From NCBI GenBank assembly GCA_022651245.1, contig JALCQM010000002.1, positions 31,047-95,046 of the forward strand: a stretch of 64,000 bases of DNA, read 5' to 3'. The notes beneath the pieces are model-generated. The model searched no databases. It was not told the origin of the DNA and was given only the letters and a program-made list of their open reading frames with translations. Within the stretch, counting starts at the first letter, position 1. Each line of letters starts with the position of its first letter. A program made the position numbers and the translations under genes. This stretch comes from Lactobacillus sp. GTDB lineage: Bacteria > Bacillota > Bacilli > Lactobacillales > Lactobacillaceae. This document shows, piece by piece, positions 1 to 7,858 of the stretch.

Positions 1-237
1 AACTTGTGGGCGTTGCGGCGGGAAAAGGCGCTTAGGCAAAGCGCCGAATGAAGACTGCCGGCAAAACTTGGCATGCGGTGGATTATTAATTATTTTATGA
101 GTATACTGAAGGCAATCAGTTAAATCTGAACTTTGCTCAAGTTCGGAAGCTTTTTCCGAGCAGACGACCCGCACATGAGAGAGACATGTTCAGGTCGTTT
201 TTTAGTTTGGGGTGGCAGACGGTAGGAGGTGTGGGGG

Positions 238-897
238 ATGTTCCGGTTCTTTGGCCAACCAAAATTTGATCTCGTGCCTGACCATCAGGCGCCAATCGGG
301 TATGAATTATTCCTTCGGGAGTGGCGCGGTGGCCAGTGGGTGTTGCCGGCAAATTTTAGCGCGCTCACCGTCGACAGCATTGAGCCGCTATTGGTGACGA
401 CCATCGCGGCGATGCCGGCGAACATTGAGCTGCTGTCGTTCAACTTGGAGCAGGATCAATTTATCGATCCGGCCTTCATGGCGATGGCGATGCGGGTCAA
501 CGCGCAGACGTCGTTACGCCTGTTCCTCGAGTTGACGGAACGACTGGCGCCAGGCGTGACAGAAGACCAGCTGGTGGTTGCGGCCCAGCATTACGCGGAC
601 CACGGGGTGTTAGTGTGCGTGGACGATGTCGGCACCGGCCAAAACTCGCCACAAATGGTTCACCGGATGGCCCTTTCGGTGGCGGAGTATAAGTTTGCAC
701 TGCAAAACTTTCGCCCGTTTGCGACCATCGCCGAGCTCGCCCCGAAGCTTAACTTGTGGTATCGCATGGCGCAAGCAACGCACAAAATGTTGGCGATCGA
801 AGGCCTAGAGACGCCAGAAGAGCTGGCGGTGATCCGCCGCGATTATCCTTGCGACGTGATCCAAGGCTACTTACTGGGCAAGCCGGCACTGCTCTGA
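238..897 (+). CDS. Stand-alone EAL-domain protein (c-di-GMP phosphodiesterase-like)
   Basis: About 219 residues forming a single EAL domain with no GGDEF, PAS or membrane segment, so a cytosolic protein that either hydrolyses or senses cyclic di-GMP. Signature positions are in order: GYELFLRE near residue 20 (EAL motif position), FNLE (metal Asn), ELTER (metal Glu), VDDVGTG (Asp-Asp), EYKF (Lys), IEGLE (both Glu of EGVE) and IQGYLLGKP at the C-terminus. By the known EAL chemistry all metal and catalytic residues seem present. I take the ATG at 238, eight bases after AGGAGG (224-229); an in-frame GTG at 229 overlaps that site. A paralogue with one key change lies at 16043-16726 on the other strand. 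Activity is inferred, not shown. Confidence 0.82.
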   Translation: MFRFFGQPKFDLVPDHQAPIGYELFLREWRGGQWVLPANFSALTVDSIEPLLVTTIAAMPANIELLSFNLEQDQFIDPAFMAMAMRVNAQTSLRLFLELTERLAPGVTEDQLVVAAQHYADHGVLVCVDDVGTGQNSPQMVHRMALSVAEYKFALQNFRPFATIAELAPKLNLWYRMAQATHKMLAIEGLETPEELAVIRRDYPCDVIQGYLLGKPALL

Positions 898-924
898 GGA
901 CCATGGCCGCTGTACGCAGGATTG

Positions 925-1220
925 TTCGCAGGCCAATTGGTCGGGGCGGGCCCGGGGTGCGGCTGGCTTTGGCGAGCGAATGGCTGGCGACCGGAGTAGA
1001 GGGGTGGCCGTTCGCAGGGCAATTGGCTGGGCGGGCGCCGGGGTGCGGCTGGCTCCGGCGATGAATGGCTGGAACGGGGTGGGCACGACTTGAAGCCAAC
1101 AAGTTGTCTTCAAGCTCGGCCTTGTTGTAGGCGGTAAACCGCCAACAACAATTTCACCCCTGAGCCATTCATCGCCTCCGCCAACCACACGCCCGGGCCC
1201 TGGGCCAATTGCCCCGCGAA
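925..1220. repeat. Family F fold-back repeat, copy 1 (with duplicated left arm)
   Basis: A ~210 bp fold-back (1011-1220). Outer arms pair over about 60-70 bases with interruptions: GGGCAATTGG (1018-1027) faces CCAATTGCCC, and GGCGATGAATGGCT (1058-1071) faces AGCCATTCATCGCC. The enclosed part has two hairpins, CTTGAAG/CTTCAAG and a strong TTGTTG-AGGCGG-TAAA-CCGCC-CAACAA stem. A second, partial left arm precedes it (925-1010). It encodes nothing convincing. Related copies lie at 18884-19088 and 63781-64000, and a right-end fragment at about 10919-10960. Confidence 0.85.
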
Positions 1221-1395
1221 CTCCGGTAACGGTTGATGAGTGACCTTCAGCTAGTTCATGCGAACAGTGAGCACCAGAGGCGAACCGAGATTCGTATGAC
1301 ACAGTGATCAGGCATTGTCAGCCATTGTTTCCCAGCTACCAGTCATACCGACACCGTATGATGCTGACGGAAAGTCTGCTGATACCACAATCGTA
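1221..1395. other. Spacer linking repeat families F and M
   Basis: Non-coding stretch between the right end of the fold-back repeat and the multibranch repeat. A diverged but recognisable relative occupies 10961-11140, where it again lies between an F right end and an M element. Both share a TCAGC-AGTTCATG segment and end in TGATACCACAATCGTAGGC. The shared order suggests that F-end, spacer and M were once copied as one composite unit. No start codon with a ribosome site was found. Confidence 0.55.
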
Positions 1396-1577
1396 GGCAG
1401 TTAGGCGGAGCGGGTCGGGGCTCAGCCGTGGTTGAATCAGCGGTAGCTGATTCGCGCAAACCCTGAGACATGCAGGAGCCGCTTGCGGCTCGTATGGCTC
1501 AGGATTTAGGCGGAGAAGCAACGCTTCGCAGCCGGCGCCATGGCGCCTCCAGCCCCGACCCGCGGCGCCTAACTGCC
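1396..1577. repeat. Family M multibranch structured repeat, copy 1
   Basis: A 182 bp element closed by a ~27 bp imperfect stem: GGCAGTTAGGCGGAGC at 1396 pairs with GCGGCGCCTAACTGCC ending 1577, and GGGTCGGGGCT pairs with AGCCCCGACCC. Inside are separate hairpins: GAATCAGC-GGTA-GCTGATTC, CCTGAG/CTCAGG enclosing GAGCCG-cttg-CGGCTC, GAAGC-aac-GCTTC and GGCGCC-AT-GGCGCC. A near-identical copy lies at 11141-11321, and a right-end fragment at 49911-49943. Short ORFs read through it look like by-products of the repeat. Confidence 0.85.
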
Positions 1578-1698
1578 GGTCCTTTTACGGCGTTCCTGAT
1601 TATTTTAGAAATTATGTTAATTTAAATGTGCCACAAACTGATTTTGCGACTATAATAAGGGGTGTAGAAAGTGACTAAGCAATGGAGGTAATGTGATC

Positions 1699-1917
1699 AT
1701 GGCAGCAGCAGTAGAGAAGACATTAGTGTTGGACAAGACGATGGCTGAAGTGTTCGATTGGGGCGACAGCGACACGCCGGTTCGCGACGCGCTTTGGAAC
1801 TTCTACATGGAACAAAACAACCACGACACCATTAAGACTGAAGAACAGATGAAGCCATTGCTCGACCAAAGCGACGATGAGGTCAAGGCTTTGGCTGAGA
1901 AGTTGTTGAAGAAGTAG
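1699..1917 (+). CDS. Small conserved-looking acidic protein of unknown function
   Basis: A 72-residue cytosolic protein with no membrane segment, cysteine or recognisable domain. It is rich in Asp/Glu and Lys and ends in a predicted helix ([14 protein letters not shown]). A ribosome site TGGAGG (1683-1688) lies ten bases before the ATG at 1699; an in-frame GTG at 1693 is only four bases away and less likely. A TATAAT hexamer at about 1652 in an AT-rich stretch could be its -10 box. Codon use looks like its neighbours, so I consider it a real gene. I do not recognise the family. Confidence 0.7.
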   Translation: MAAAVEKTLVLDKTMAEVFDWGDSDTPVRDALWNFYMEQNNHDTIKTEEQMKPLLDQSDDEVKALAEKLLKK

Positions 1918-1971
1918 TTGACAGTCAGTGAATGATTCGGTAGCATAACCTTAAATTAAACCGCTATTAGG

Positions 1972-2066
1972 CCGTGTTGTCGTCGGGCACACGGTTTAGG
2001 CATCCACCACATGATCGTAGGCACAGCGCATTTCGCTGGAAGATCATGGGGTGGGTGCCTTTTTGT
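1972..2066 (+). promoter_or_regulatory. Structured leader / terminator-like hairpin before LysE-type exporter
   Basis: Two stems precede the exporter. The first is CCGTGT...ACACGG (about 1973-1995). The second is long: AGGCATCCACC-ATGATC pairs with GATCAT-GGTGGGTGCCT (about 1998-2059) and is followed directly by TTTTTG. It may end transcription from the small upstream gene or attenuate the exporter, whose ribosome site is only about 15 bases further on. I could not match it to a named riboswitch. Confidence 0.55.
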
Positions 2067-2088
2067 TCGAAGCGGATCGGAGGAAATT

Positions 2089-2709
2089 ATGTTTGCCGTT
2101 TATTTACGCGGGATGCTAATCAGTATCGCGCTGGTGAGTTCGATTGGAATGCAGAATCTGTTCGTGTTTAACAGCGCGATGAGCAACCGGCTGAGGCGCG
2201 CGGCTTTGATCGCTAGTTTTGTGTGGTTAGCCGACACCGCCTTGACCGTAATCGCCTTTTTGGGGATGGGCGCTTTGATCACGCGCTGGCAGTGGCTCAA
2301 GCTGGCGATCTTGCTGATCGGTGGCGGGATCGTGATGTGGATGGGCTACGGCATCATCCGCGGCGCCAGCAGTAGCGCGATCGGCAATGATAATAAGGTG
2401 ATGCCGTTAAAAGAAGCTTTCACCGCCGCGTGGGTGGTGGCCTTTGCCAACCCCCAGGCGATCATCGACACCAGCGTTTCTTTCGGCGCGATGCGCAGTA
2501 CCTTGACCACGGCTGAGGTGTGGCCATTTTTACTCGGGATCTTAACCAGTACCGCGCTGTGGTTTTTCGGCGTGACCTTCGTGATCGGGATACTAAAAAA
2601 CCGCCTACCGCGGCGGTTTCTCCTGTGGGTCAACTTGATCTCGGGTGCAATCGTGCTGGTGTATGGCGCCACGTTGGTTTGGCACGCGCTCATGTTACTG
2701 CTGAAGTAA
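2089..2709 (+). CDS. LysE/ArgO-family amino-acid exporter
   Basis: About 206 residues, almost entirely hydrophobic, with five to six predicted membrane helices, which matches the usual 200-210 residues of LysE-type exporters that expel basic amino acids. Motifs typical of the family are visible: SIGMQNLFVF in the first helix and VVAFANPQAIIDT in the middle. I use the ATG at 2089 preceded by GGAGGA; the longer open frame from 2011 runs through the leader hairpin and is unlikely. Substrate (Arg, Lys or another) is not settled by sequence. The gene ends 15 bp inside the convergent HAD phosphatase gene. Confidence 0.82.
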   Translation: MFAVYLRGMLISIALVSSIGMQNLFVFNSAMSNRLRRAALIASFVWLADTALTVIAFLGMGALITRWQWLKLAILLIGGGIVMWMGYGIIRGASSSAIGNDNKVMPLKEAFTAAWVVAFANPQAIIDTSVSFGAMRSTLTTAEVWPFLLGILTSTALWFFGVTFVIGILKNRLPRRFLLWVNLISGAIVLVYGATLVWHALMLLLK

Positions 2710-3501
2710 GAAGCGGTGGATCCCGACCCCCACGCCGTCGTCGTCGTTAGAAGCGGTCACATGGGTGCAGGCGGCCAAGACCTCGGGTTGGGCGTTGGCC
2801 ATGGCGATCGGGGTGCCGACGCGCGTGAGCATCGGCAAGTCGTTGTGGCCATCCCCGAAGGCGGCGGTATCGGCGCGCGTGAGGCCGTTGGCGGTGAAAA
2901 GGTAATGCAGCCCGTGCGCTTTGGTCGCTTGTTGGCTGGTGATCTCTAAGTAGTCGCTACCGGAGCGCTGAATCGCGACGCCAGGGACGGCCAAAGCCCG
3001 CAAAAAGGTCTCGAGGGCTTGCATTTCGTCGGGATCGAAGGTGATCATCATCAGCTTGAACAAGGTCAGTGACGCGGCCGCCTCAAGCCCGGTCACTAAC
3101 AGCTCAGGCGCCTGTTCGGTCAGGCGTTGTTCATAGCGAATGCCGGCATCGATATGGGTCGTGTACCACCGCTTGCGGTCATAGAAGCTTAAGCTGACAG
3201 TAGGAAACTGCTGGTGGATCTGCCTCAACAACGTCTGGGCACTGGCTGCCGGCAATGGGGTGGCCGTCAGCGGCTCGATGCCCGCAGCCCCCAGCCGGAA
3301 GATCAAGCCGCCGTTGAAGGCGATCTGTGGCCCTTGCAGGTGCAAGGCGGTGATGGCGGGCAGCATTTCAATTGGCGCGCGAGCGGACACTAAGGTGACC
3401 GGTAGCCCGGCCTGGTGGATCAAGGCTGCGTTGCTCGGCGCGAGGCGCCCTTGAGAATTCAGTAAGGTGCCATCCATATCAGAAAAAACATGTTTGATCA
3501 T
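2695..3501 (-). CDS. Cof-type HAD hydrolase (sugar-phosphate/phosphatase family)
   Basis: A 268-residue cytosolic HAD phosphatase of the Cof/IIB type. Motif I is DMDGTLL at residues 8-14 (nucleophile Asp), motif II is TLVSAR, and motif IV is AFGDGHNDLPML near residue 215. A cap domain separates motifs II and III. Family members dephosphorylate sugar phosphates or flavin/PLP nucleotides, and the actual substrate cannot be read here. A purine-rich GGGGGAAG site precedes the ATG. It is convergent with, and overlaps by 15 bp, the LysE-type exporter gene. Confidence 0.88.
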   Translation of the reverse strand: MIKHVFSDMDGTLLNSQGRLAPSNAALIHQAGLPVTLVSARAPIEMLPAITALHLQGPQIAFNGGLIFRLGAAGIEPLTATPLPAASAQTLLRQIHQQFPTVSLSFYDRKRWYTTHIDAGIRYEQRLTEQAPELLVTGLEAAASLTLFKLMMITFDPDEMQALETFLRALAVPGVAIQRSGSDYLEITSQQATKAHGLHYLFTANGLTRADTAAFGDGHNDLPMLTRVGTPIAMANAQPEVLAACTHVTASNDDDGVGVGIHRFLLQQ

Positions 3502-3574
3502 GTGCTTGCTTCCCCCAGTCGAAAACGGTTACCATTAGCATAGCATAGGACGCACTGGAAAGTAGGAAGAGTAC

Positions 3575-4210
3575 GTGCAAAAACCAAAGATCACCCCAGA
3601 ATTAACGCCGCTGGCCATCAGCGACTGGCCCGTAGCCGAGCCGTACCTGCAAGGGGTGGCGGTGGCTGGCGGTCAGTTTGATTCCCAGTGGCGGCACCAC
3701 CCGACGATCGAAAACAGCCGGGTGCAACAAGTCGATTTCACCGCGATGCAAGCGGAACGCTTCGAAGCCAGCGACGTGGTGTTCACCCATTGCGACTGGG
3801 CGAATACGGACCTCAGTGAGGCGGCGTTTTACCGCGTGCGGTTTGACCAGTGCCGGCTGACGGGGGTGGACTTGTCGCAGGCGTATCTCAGTGAGGTGGT
3901 CTTCACGGACTGCCAAATGGACTTGGCGTGGCTGCCTGAAGCAACCTTGAAAACCGTGACTTTTGTCAGTTGTCGCCTGGCGCATGCGGAATTAAGCCGC
4001 GGGCGGATCACCCACTTGCAGCTGCAAGATTGTGCCATCGACCGCCTCGGGTTGTTGGGGCTGCGGCTGAAGGGCTGGGACCTGACGAGTTGCCAGTTTG
4101 CCACGCTCGACGCCGATGTCAGCGGCTTGCAAGGGCTACAGGTGACAGCCAGCCAAGCGGAAAACTTGGCGCGGCGCTACTTGGGCTTGGCGGTTGAAAC
4201 CACCGCGTGA
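3575..4210 (+). CDS. Pentapeptide-repeat protein
   Basis: A 211-residue protein whose centre (about residues 45-190) follows the A(D/N)LXX pentapeptide pattern, for example VDFTAMQAERFEASDVVF, CDWANTDLSEAAF and CRLTGVDLSQAYL. Such repeats fold into a right-handed quadrilateral beta-helix. Some relatives mimic DNA and bind gyrase (Qnr/MfpA), but others have no known role, so gyrase protection is only a possibility. GTG start at 3575 after AGGAAG. It is followed after 31 bp by a TetR regulator on the same strand. Confidence 0.85.
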   Translation: MQKPKITPELTPLAISDWPVAEPYLQGVAVAGGQFDSQWRHHPTIENSRVQQVDFTAMQAERFEASDVVFTHCDWANTDLSEAAFYRVRFDQCRLTGVDLSQAYLSEVVFTDCQMDLAWLPEATLKTVTFVSCRLAHAELSRGRITHLQLQDCAIDRLGLLGLRLKGWDLTSCQFATLDADVSGLQGLQVTASQAENLARRYLGLAVETTA

Positions 4211-4241
4211 GGTGGCTATGATGGAGGCGAGGTGAGTGCGT

Positions 4242-4817
4242 ATGGACACGAAAACAAAAATTGCTGACGCCACCAAGCGGCTGGTGATCAGCCAACCCTT
4301 CACGGCCATCAACGTGACCACGATCATGCGAGAGGCCGGGTTGCGGCGGCAGACCTTTTACGATTACTTCCGGGATAAATACGACGTCTTAGGGGCGATT
4401 TACGCCAGTGAAGTGGCGGCAGCGGCCCATTATTGTGGCCACTACCGCTACTGGCCGCAAACCGTGGCCAGCATCGTCGCCTACTTTGCTGCCAACCGCG
4501 CCTTTTACCAGCGGGTGCTCCAAATCGATGAGCAAAATGCACCGGAACAGGTGATCCGCCAGCACCTGCAAACGATGGTCGCCGATATTTTTACCACGAT
4601 GGGGCAAGCGGAGACGGTGGTCATCGACACCGCGTATTGCGGGTTCGTCAAGACGTTGCTGGGTGACGCGTTGTTGGCCGGGCTCAAAAGCTGGCTGTTG
4701 GCGCCAACGCCGGTGAGTGCTGCCCAGGAAACAACCTACTTACAAGCTTATTTTCAAGATGAGATCAACGGCTTCTTGTTGCGTGCGCGCAAGTTGGCGG
4801 TGGTGAACGGACACTGA
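4242..4817 (+). CDS. TetR-family regulator (DhaS-like)
   Basis: About 191 residues. The N-terminal HTH (residues 8-50) reads TTIMREAGLRRQTFYDYFRDKYDVL, close in style to the DhaS/YxaF-like TetR group. The C-terminal ligand domain is unassigned. I take the ATG at 4242, six bases after GAGGTGA, rather than the GTG at 4236. Its stop codon is part of the left arm of a terminator. The next gene (NAD(P)-binding oxidoreductase) carries a perfect inverted repeat over its -10 box, which makes it the likely target. Confidence 0.87.
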   Translation: MDTKTKIADATKRLVISQPFTAINVTTIMREAGLRRQTFYDYFRDKYDVLGAIYASEVAAAAHYCGHYRYWPQTVASIVAYFAANRAFYQRVLQIDEQNAPEQVIRQHLQTMVADIFTTMGQAETVVIDTAYCGFVKTLLGDALLAGLKSWLLAPTPVSAAQETTYLQAYFQDEINGFLLRARKLAVVNGH

Positions 4818-4840
4818 CGCCAAGGTGTCCGTTTTTATTT
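4808..4840 (+). terminator. Rho-independent terminator after TetR gene
   Basis: CGGACAC (4808-4814) pairs with GTGTCCG (4825-4831) around a ten-base loop and is followed by TTTTTATTT. The left arm overlaps the TetR stop codon. Confidence 0.85.
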
Positions 4841-4848
4841 GGCCCCGA

Positions 4849-4875
4849 GTGCTTATAATAAGTCAGTGTAAGCAC
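4849..4875 (+). promoter_or_regulatory. Candidate TetR operator over the -10 box of the NAD(P)-binding gene
   Basis: GTGCTTA (4849-4855) and TAAGCAC (4869-4875) form a perfect 7-bp inverted repeat with a 13-bp centre. The left half overlaps a TATAAT hexamer (4854-4859). Size and placement suit a TetR dimer blocking RNA polymerase. Confidence 0.6.
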
Positions 4876-4893
4876 AAGAAAGGAAGCTAAATC

Positions 4894-5535
4894 ATGGCAA
4901 ATGTATTGATCTTAGGCGCGCACGGGCAGATCGCCCGCTTGGCGACGCAACAATTATTGCAGGAAACGACGCATCATTTGACCTTGTTTTTACGCCAGGC
5001 CAACCGCTTAACGGTGACGGACAGCCAGCGGGAAACCGTGATCGATGGGGATGTGTTGAACGCGGCGGACCTCCAAAAGGCGCTGCAAGGCATCGATATC
5101 GTCTATGCCAACTTAGGCAATGCCCAAATCGAAAAGCAGGCCCAAGAGGTGGTCGCGGCCATGGACCAAGCAGGGGTCCGGCGCCTGATCTGGATCTCGA
5201 CGCTAGGCATCTATGATGAGGTGCCTGGGGCGTATGGCAAGTGGAATCACCAAATGCTTGACGGCGGGTATTTGGAGACCTATGCGGCCGCGGCTAAGGT
5301 GATCGAAACCAGTGACTTGGACTACACGATCATTCGCCCGGCGTGGTTATCGAATCAAGATATCGTCAGCTACGAAACCACCACCAAAGGGGAGCCGTTC
5401 AAAGGCACCGAGGTGAGTCGCAAGAGTATCGCCGATTTGGTCGTCAAGTTGATCAACGACCCGACCCAGCACCTCGGCGCGTCACTCGGAGTCGATCAAC
5501 CCGGAACGGATGGGGACAAGCCGTCATTTTATTAA
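4894..5535 (+). CDS. NAD(P)-binding atypical SDR (NmrA/YwnB-like)
   Basis: A 213-residue Rossmann-fold protein. The nucleotide-binding motif is GAHGQIARL near residue 8, in the GxxGxxG style of atypical short-chain reductases. A cofactor-side acidic turn ([10 protein letters not shown]) and IIRPAWLSN follow, as in the NAD(P)H-binding/DUF2867-like group that includes YwnB. The classical YxxxK pair is not conserved, so catalysis is uncertain; such proteins may act as reductases or redox sensors. Ribosome site AAAGGAAG. It lies directly after a TetR gene and has an operator-like palindrome in its promoter. Confidence 0.85.
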   Translation: MANVLILGAHGQIARLATQQLLQETTHHLTLFLRQANRLTVTDSQRETVIDGDVLNAADLQKALQGIDIVYANLGNAQIEKQAQEVVAAMDQAGVRRLIWISTLGIYDEVPGAYGKWNHQMLDGGYLETYAAAAKVIETSDLDYTIIRPAWLSNQDIVSYETTTKGEPFKGTEVSRKSIADLVVKLINDPTQHLGASLGVDQPGTDGDKPSFY

Positions 5536-5540
5536 GCGGT

Positions 5541-5610
5541 AAAAAGGCCACGGCACCACCTGGCCCGTTGCAAGGGATTGTGACGGTTGGAGGGGCGCCT
5601 GGCCTTTTTT
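5541..5610 (+). terminator. Probable terminator upstream of kup
   Basis: AAAAAGGCCA (5541-5550) can pair with TGGCCTTTTTT (5600-5610) around a long GC-rich loop that may fold further. It probably ends the NAD(P)-binding transcript, and the U-run fits a Rho-independent signal. The long loop keeps confidence moderate. Confidence 0.5.
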
Positions 5611-5637
5611 GCGTGGGCTTTGCGGGCCAACTTTCAA

Positions 5638-5666
5638 TTGTATTTTGTGCTGGTGGGCTTTATGCT
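5638..5666 (+). promoter_or_regulatory. Promoter candidate for kup
   Basis: TTGTAT (5638-5643) and TATGCT (5661-5666) are separated by 17 bases. The predicted start would give a leader of about 25 bases, which leaves no room for a c-di-AMP riboswitch. Confidence 0.5.
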
Positions 5667-5699
5667 ATTGTCACCACGCATCATAAGGAGGAATTTGGC

Positions 5700-7724
5700 T
5701 TGAGTCAAAAGCGGAAGGCAGTGTCATTCGCCGGAATGCTGATCACATTGGGGATCGTTTACGGGGATATCGGGACGAGCCCATTGTACGTGATGAATGC
5801 AGTCATCGGGGATGCCGGTAAGGTGGGGGCGTTGACGCCTGATTACATTATCGGCTCGATTTCGTTGATTTTTTGGACCTTGATGTTGCTGACGACGATC
5901 AAGTACGTCTTGATCGCCATGCGGGCGGATAACCGCGGTGAAGGGGGTATCTTTGCGCTTTATGCTTTGGTTCGCCACCGCGGGCGCTGGCTGGCCGTGC
6001 CGGCGTTGATCGGTGGGGCGGCGCTGCTCGCAGATGGCACGCTGACGCCAGCGGTGACCGTCACTTCGGCGATCGAAGGGTTAAAAGGCCAGCGTTTCGG
6101 CCAGGTAATCTTCAGCGACTCGCAAACGGTGGTGATCGCGATCACCGCGGTCATCATTTTGGGGATCTTCTTGATCCAGCGGTTCGGGACCGCCAGCATC
6201 GGCCGGTTGTTCGGGCCGGTGATGCTGCTGTGGTTCTTGTTTCTCGGCATCGGTGGCACCTTGCACCTGACGACGCACCTGGAGATCCTCAAGGCGTTGT
6301 CACCGGTGTACGCGCTGAAGATCTTGTTCAGCCCAGAAAATAAAGTCGGCATCTTTTTGCTCGGCAGTATTTTCCTGGCCACCACTGGGGCAGAGGCCTT
6401 GTATTCAGACATGGGCCATGTCGGCAAGGGCAATATTTACCGCACCTGGCCGTTCGTCTACGCGATGTTGATGCTCAATTACTTCGGGCAAGGGGCCTGG
6501 CTGCTCAACCACTACCAAGATCAGGCCTACCGCAACTTGGCTTCGATCAACCCGTTTTACACGATGTTGCCGGATAGCGTGCGGCCAGTCGCCATCGTTT
6601 TGGCGACGTTCGCCGCGGTGATCGCCTCACAGGCGCTGATCACCGGGTCGTATACGTTGGTCAATGAAGCGGTGGGGCTGAAGTTTTTGCCTAAAATGGC
6701 GATCCACCATCCGAACAATACCCGTAGCCAGATCTACATCGGGCTGGTCAACTGGTTTTTGTGCGTGGTGACGCTAGGGGTCGTGTGGTACTTCAAGACC
6801 TCCGAACATATGGAAGCGGCGTATGGCTTGGCGATCACCGTCACGATGCTGATGACCACCTTGCTGTTGTTTGAATTCTTGAGCACACATGGGTCGCGGC
6901 TGCGCGCCGGGGTGTTTGCCGGCTTTTTCGCGGCCATCGAGGCGATTTTCTTAGCCGCCAGCCTGACCAAGTTCGTCAAAGGCGGCTACATCACGCTGTT
7001 GATCATGGTGTTGATCTTAGGCTTGATGGTGGTGTGGTTCTTCGGCAATAAGTTCCGCGAACGCTACCAAGACGAAAGTGAATACGTCACCTTGACCGAC
7101 TACTTACCGCAGTTGCAGGCGTTGTCTCAAGATGAGTCGGTGCCGCTGTTGACGACGAACCTGGTGTACATGACCAAGGTCAAAGCCGGGTACCGCTTGA
7201 AGCGCACGGCGATGTATTCGATTCTCGACAAGCAACCGAAGCGGGCCAAGGTCTACTGGTTCGTCACGGTCAACGAAACGGACTCGCCGTGGGAGATGCG
7301 CTATACCGTGGACATGATGCACACCGATAATGTCGTGTCGGTTCAGCTGTACCTCGGTTTCCGCTGTTCCCAACACGTCAACATCTACATCCGCCAGATC
7401 ATCAACGACTTGTTGGACGACCAGGTCCTACAACCGCAAGCACCGACCTACTCGACGATGAAACATCGGCGCGTCGGCGATTTCCGCTTCGTCATCATTG
7501 GCGAAAAACCTGCCGGACTATTGAACGCGGATAACATCCCCGCTTGGCAAAAACGCCTGATTGGCGGCCGGCTGTGGTTACAAAACGTGACCACGACGCC
7601 GGCACAATGGTATGGCTTAGAATTCTCCGAGGTGATCGAAGAATCTGTGCCGCTGTTCATTCAAAGTCCAAAAGAACCGCGCTTCACCAATAACGAAGTG
7701 ATCAACCGTAAGGACACGCACTAG
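5700..7724 (+). CDS. kup: Potassium uptake protein Kup
   Basis: About 674 residues, the normal length of KUP/HAK/KT transporters, which import K+ with protons. The family signature [14 protein letters not shown] lies at residues 20-33, about twelve membrane helices follow, and a ~200-residue cytosolic tail begins near residue 460. I use the TTG at 5700, eight bases after AAGGAGG (5685-5691). An open frame continues upstream to 5343 only because it overlaps the previous gene and a terminator. It is monocistronic: promoter before it and terminator after it. Confidence 0.95.
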   Translation: MSQKRKAVSFAGMLITLGIVYGDIGTSPLYVMNAVIGDAGKVGALTPDYIIGSISLIFWTLMLLTTIKYVLIAMRADNRGEGGIFALYALVRHRGRWLAVPALIGGAALLADGTLTPAVTVTSAIEGLKGQRFGQVIFSDSQTVVIAITAVIILGIFLIQRFGTASIGRLFGPVMLLWFLFLGIGGTLHLTTHLEILKALSPVYALKILFSPENKVGIFLLGSIFLATTGAEALYSDMGHVGKGNIYRTWPFVYAMLMLNYFGQGAWLLNHYQDQAYRNLASINPFYTMLPDSVRPVAIVLATFAAVIASQALITGSYTLVNEAVGLKFLPKMAIHHPNNTRSQIYIGLVNWFLCVVTLGVVWYFKTSEHMEAAYGLAITVTMLMTTLLLFEFLSTHGSRLRAGVFAGFFAAIEAIFLAASLTKFVKGGYITLLIMVLILGLMVVWFFGNKFRERYQDESEYVTLTDYLPQLQALSQDESVPLLTTNLVYMTKVKAGYRLKRTAMYSILDKQPKRAKVYWFVTVNETDSPWEMRYTVDMMHTDNVVSVQLYLGFRCSQHVNIYIRQIINDLLDDQVLQPQAPTYSTMKHRRVGDFRFVIIGEKPAGLLNADNIPAWQKRLIGGRLWLQNVTTTPAQWYGLEFSEVIEESVPLFIQSPKEPRFTNNEVINRKDTH

Positions 7725-7741
7725 TTGCCAAACCCAAAGTG

Positions 7742-7785
7742 CGGCCGCCAGATTCTAACCAGGAATCTTGGGGGTCGTATTTTTG
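7742..7785 (+). terminator. Terminator after kup
   Basis: CCAGATTC (7748-7755) pairs with GGAATCTTGG after a six-base loop, extended by GGCC/GGTC flanks, and is followed by TATTTTT. Confidence 0.75.
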
Positions 7786-7858
7786 GTGCGCGCAAGGCAT
7801 ATTCTTTGACCTTTACCGCGACATGGGGATAATACGAGTTAGGTAAGGAGGGGATAAA

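Noticed and set aside
1336..1521. Minus-strand ORF through family M copy 1
   Set aside because: The related ORF in copy 2 shares a run of residues only because the repeat DNA is the same; no ribosome site, and the sequence is explained by the structured repeat.
2695..3501. Beta-phosphoglucomutase for the maltose phosphorylase route
   Set aside because: The protein is a Cof-type HAD with a type II cap, while beta-phosphoglucomutases are smaller with a type I cap.
5541..5690. c-di-AMP (ydaO-type) riboswitch before kup
   Set aside because: The promoter candidate at 5638-5666 leaves only about 25 leader bases, and no ydaO core motif was seen.
5343..5699. Upstream extension of Kup
   Set aside because: It overlaps the NAD(P)-binding gene and a terminator; the TTG at 5700 has an ideal ribosome site and gives the family's usual length.
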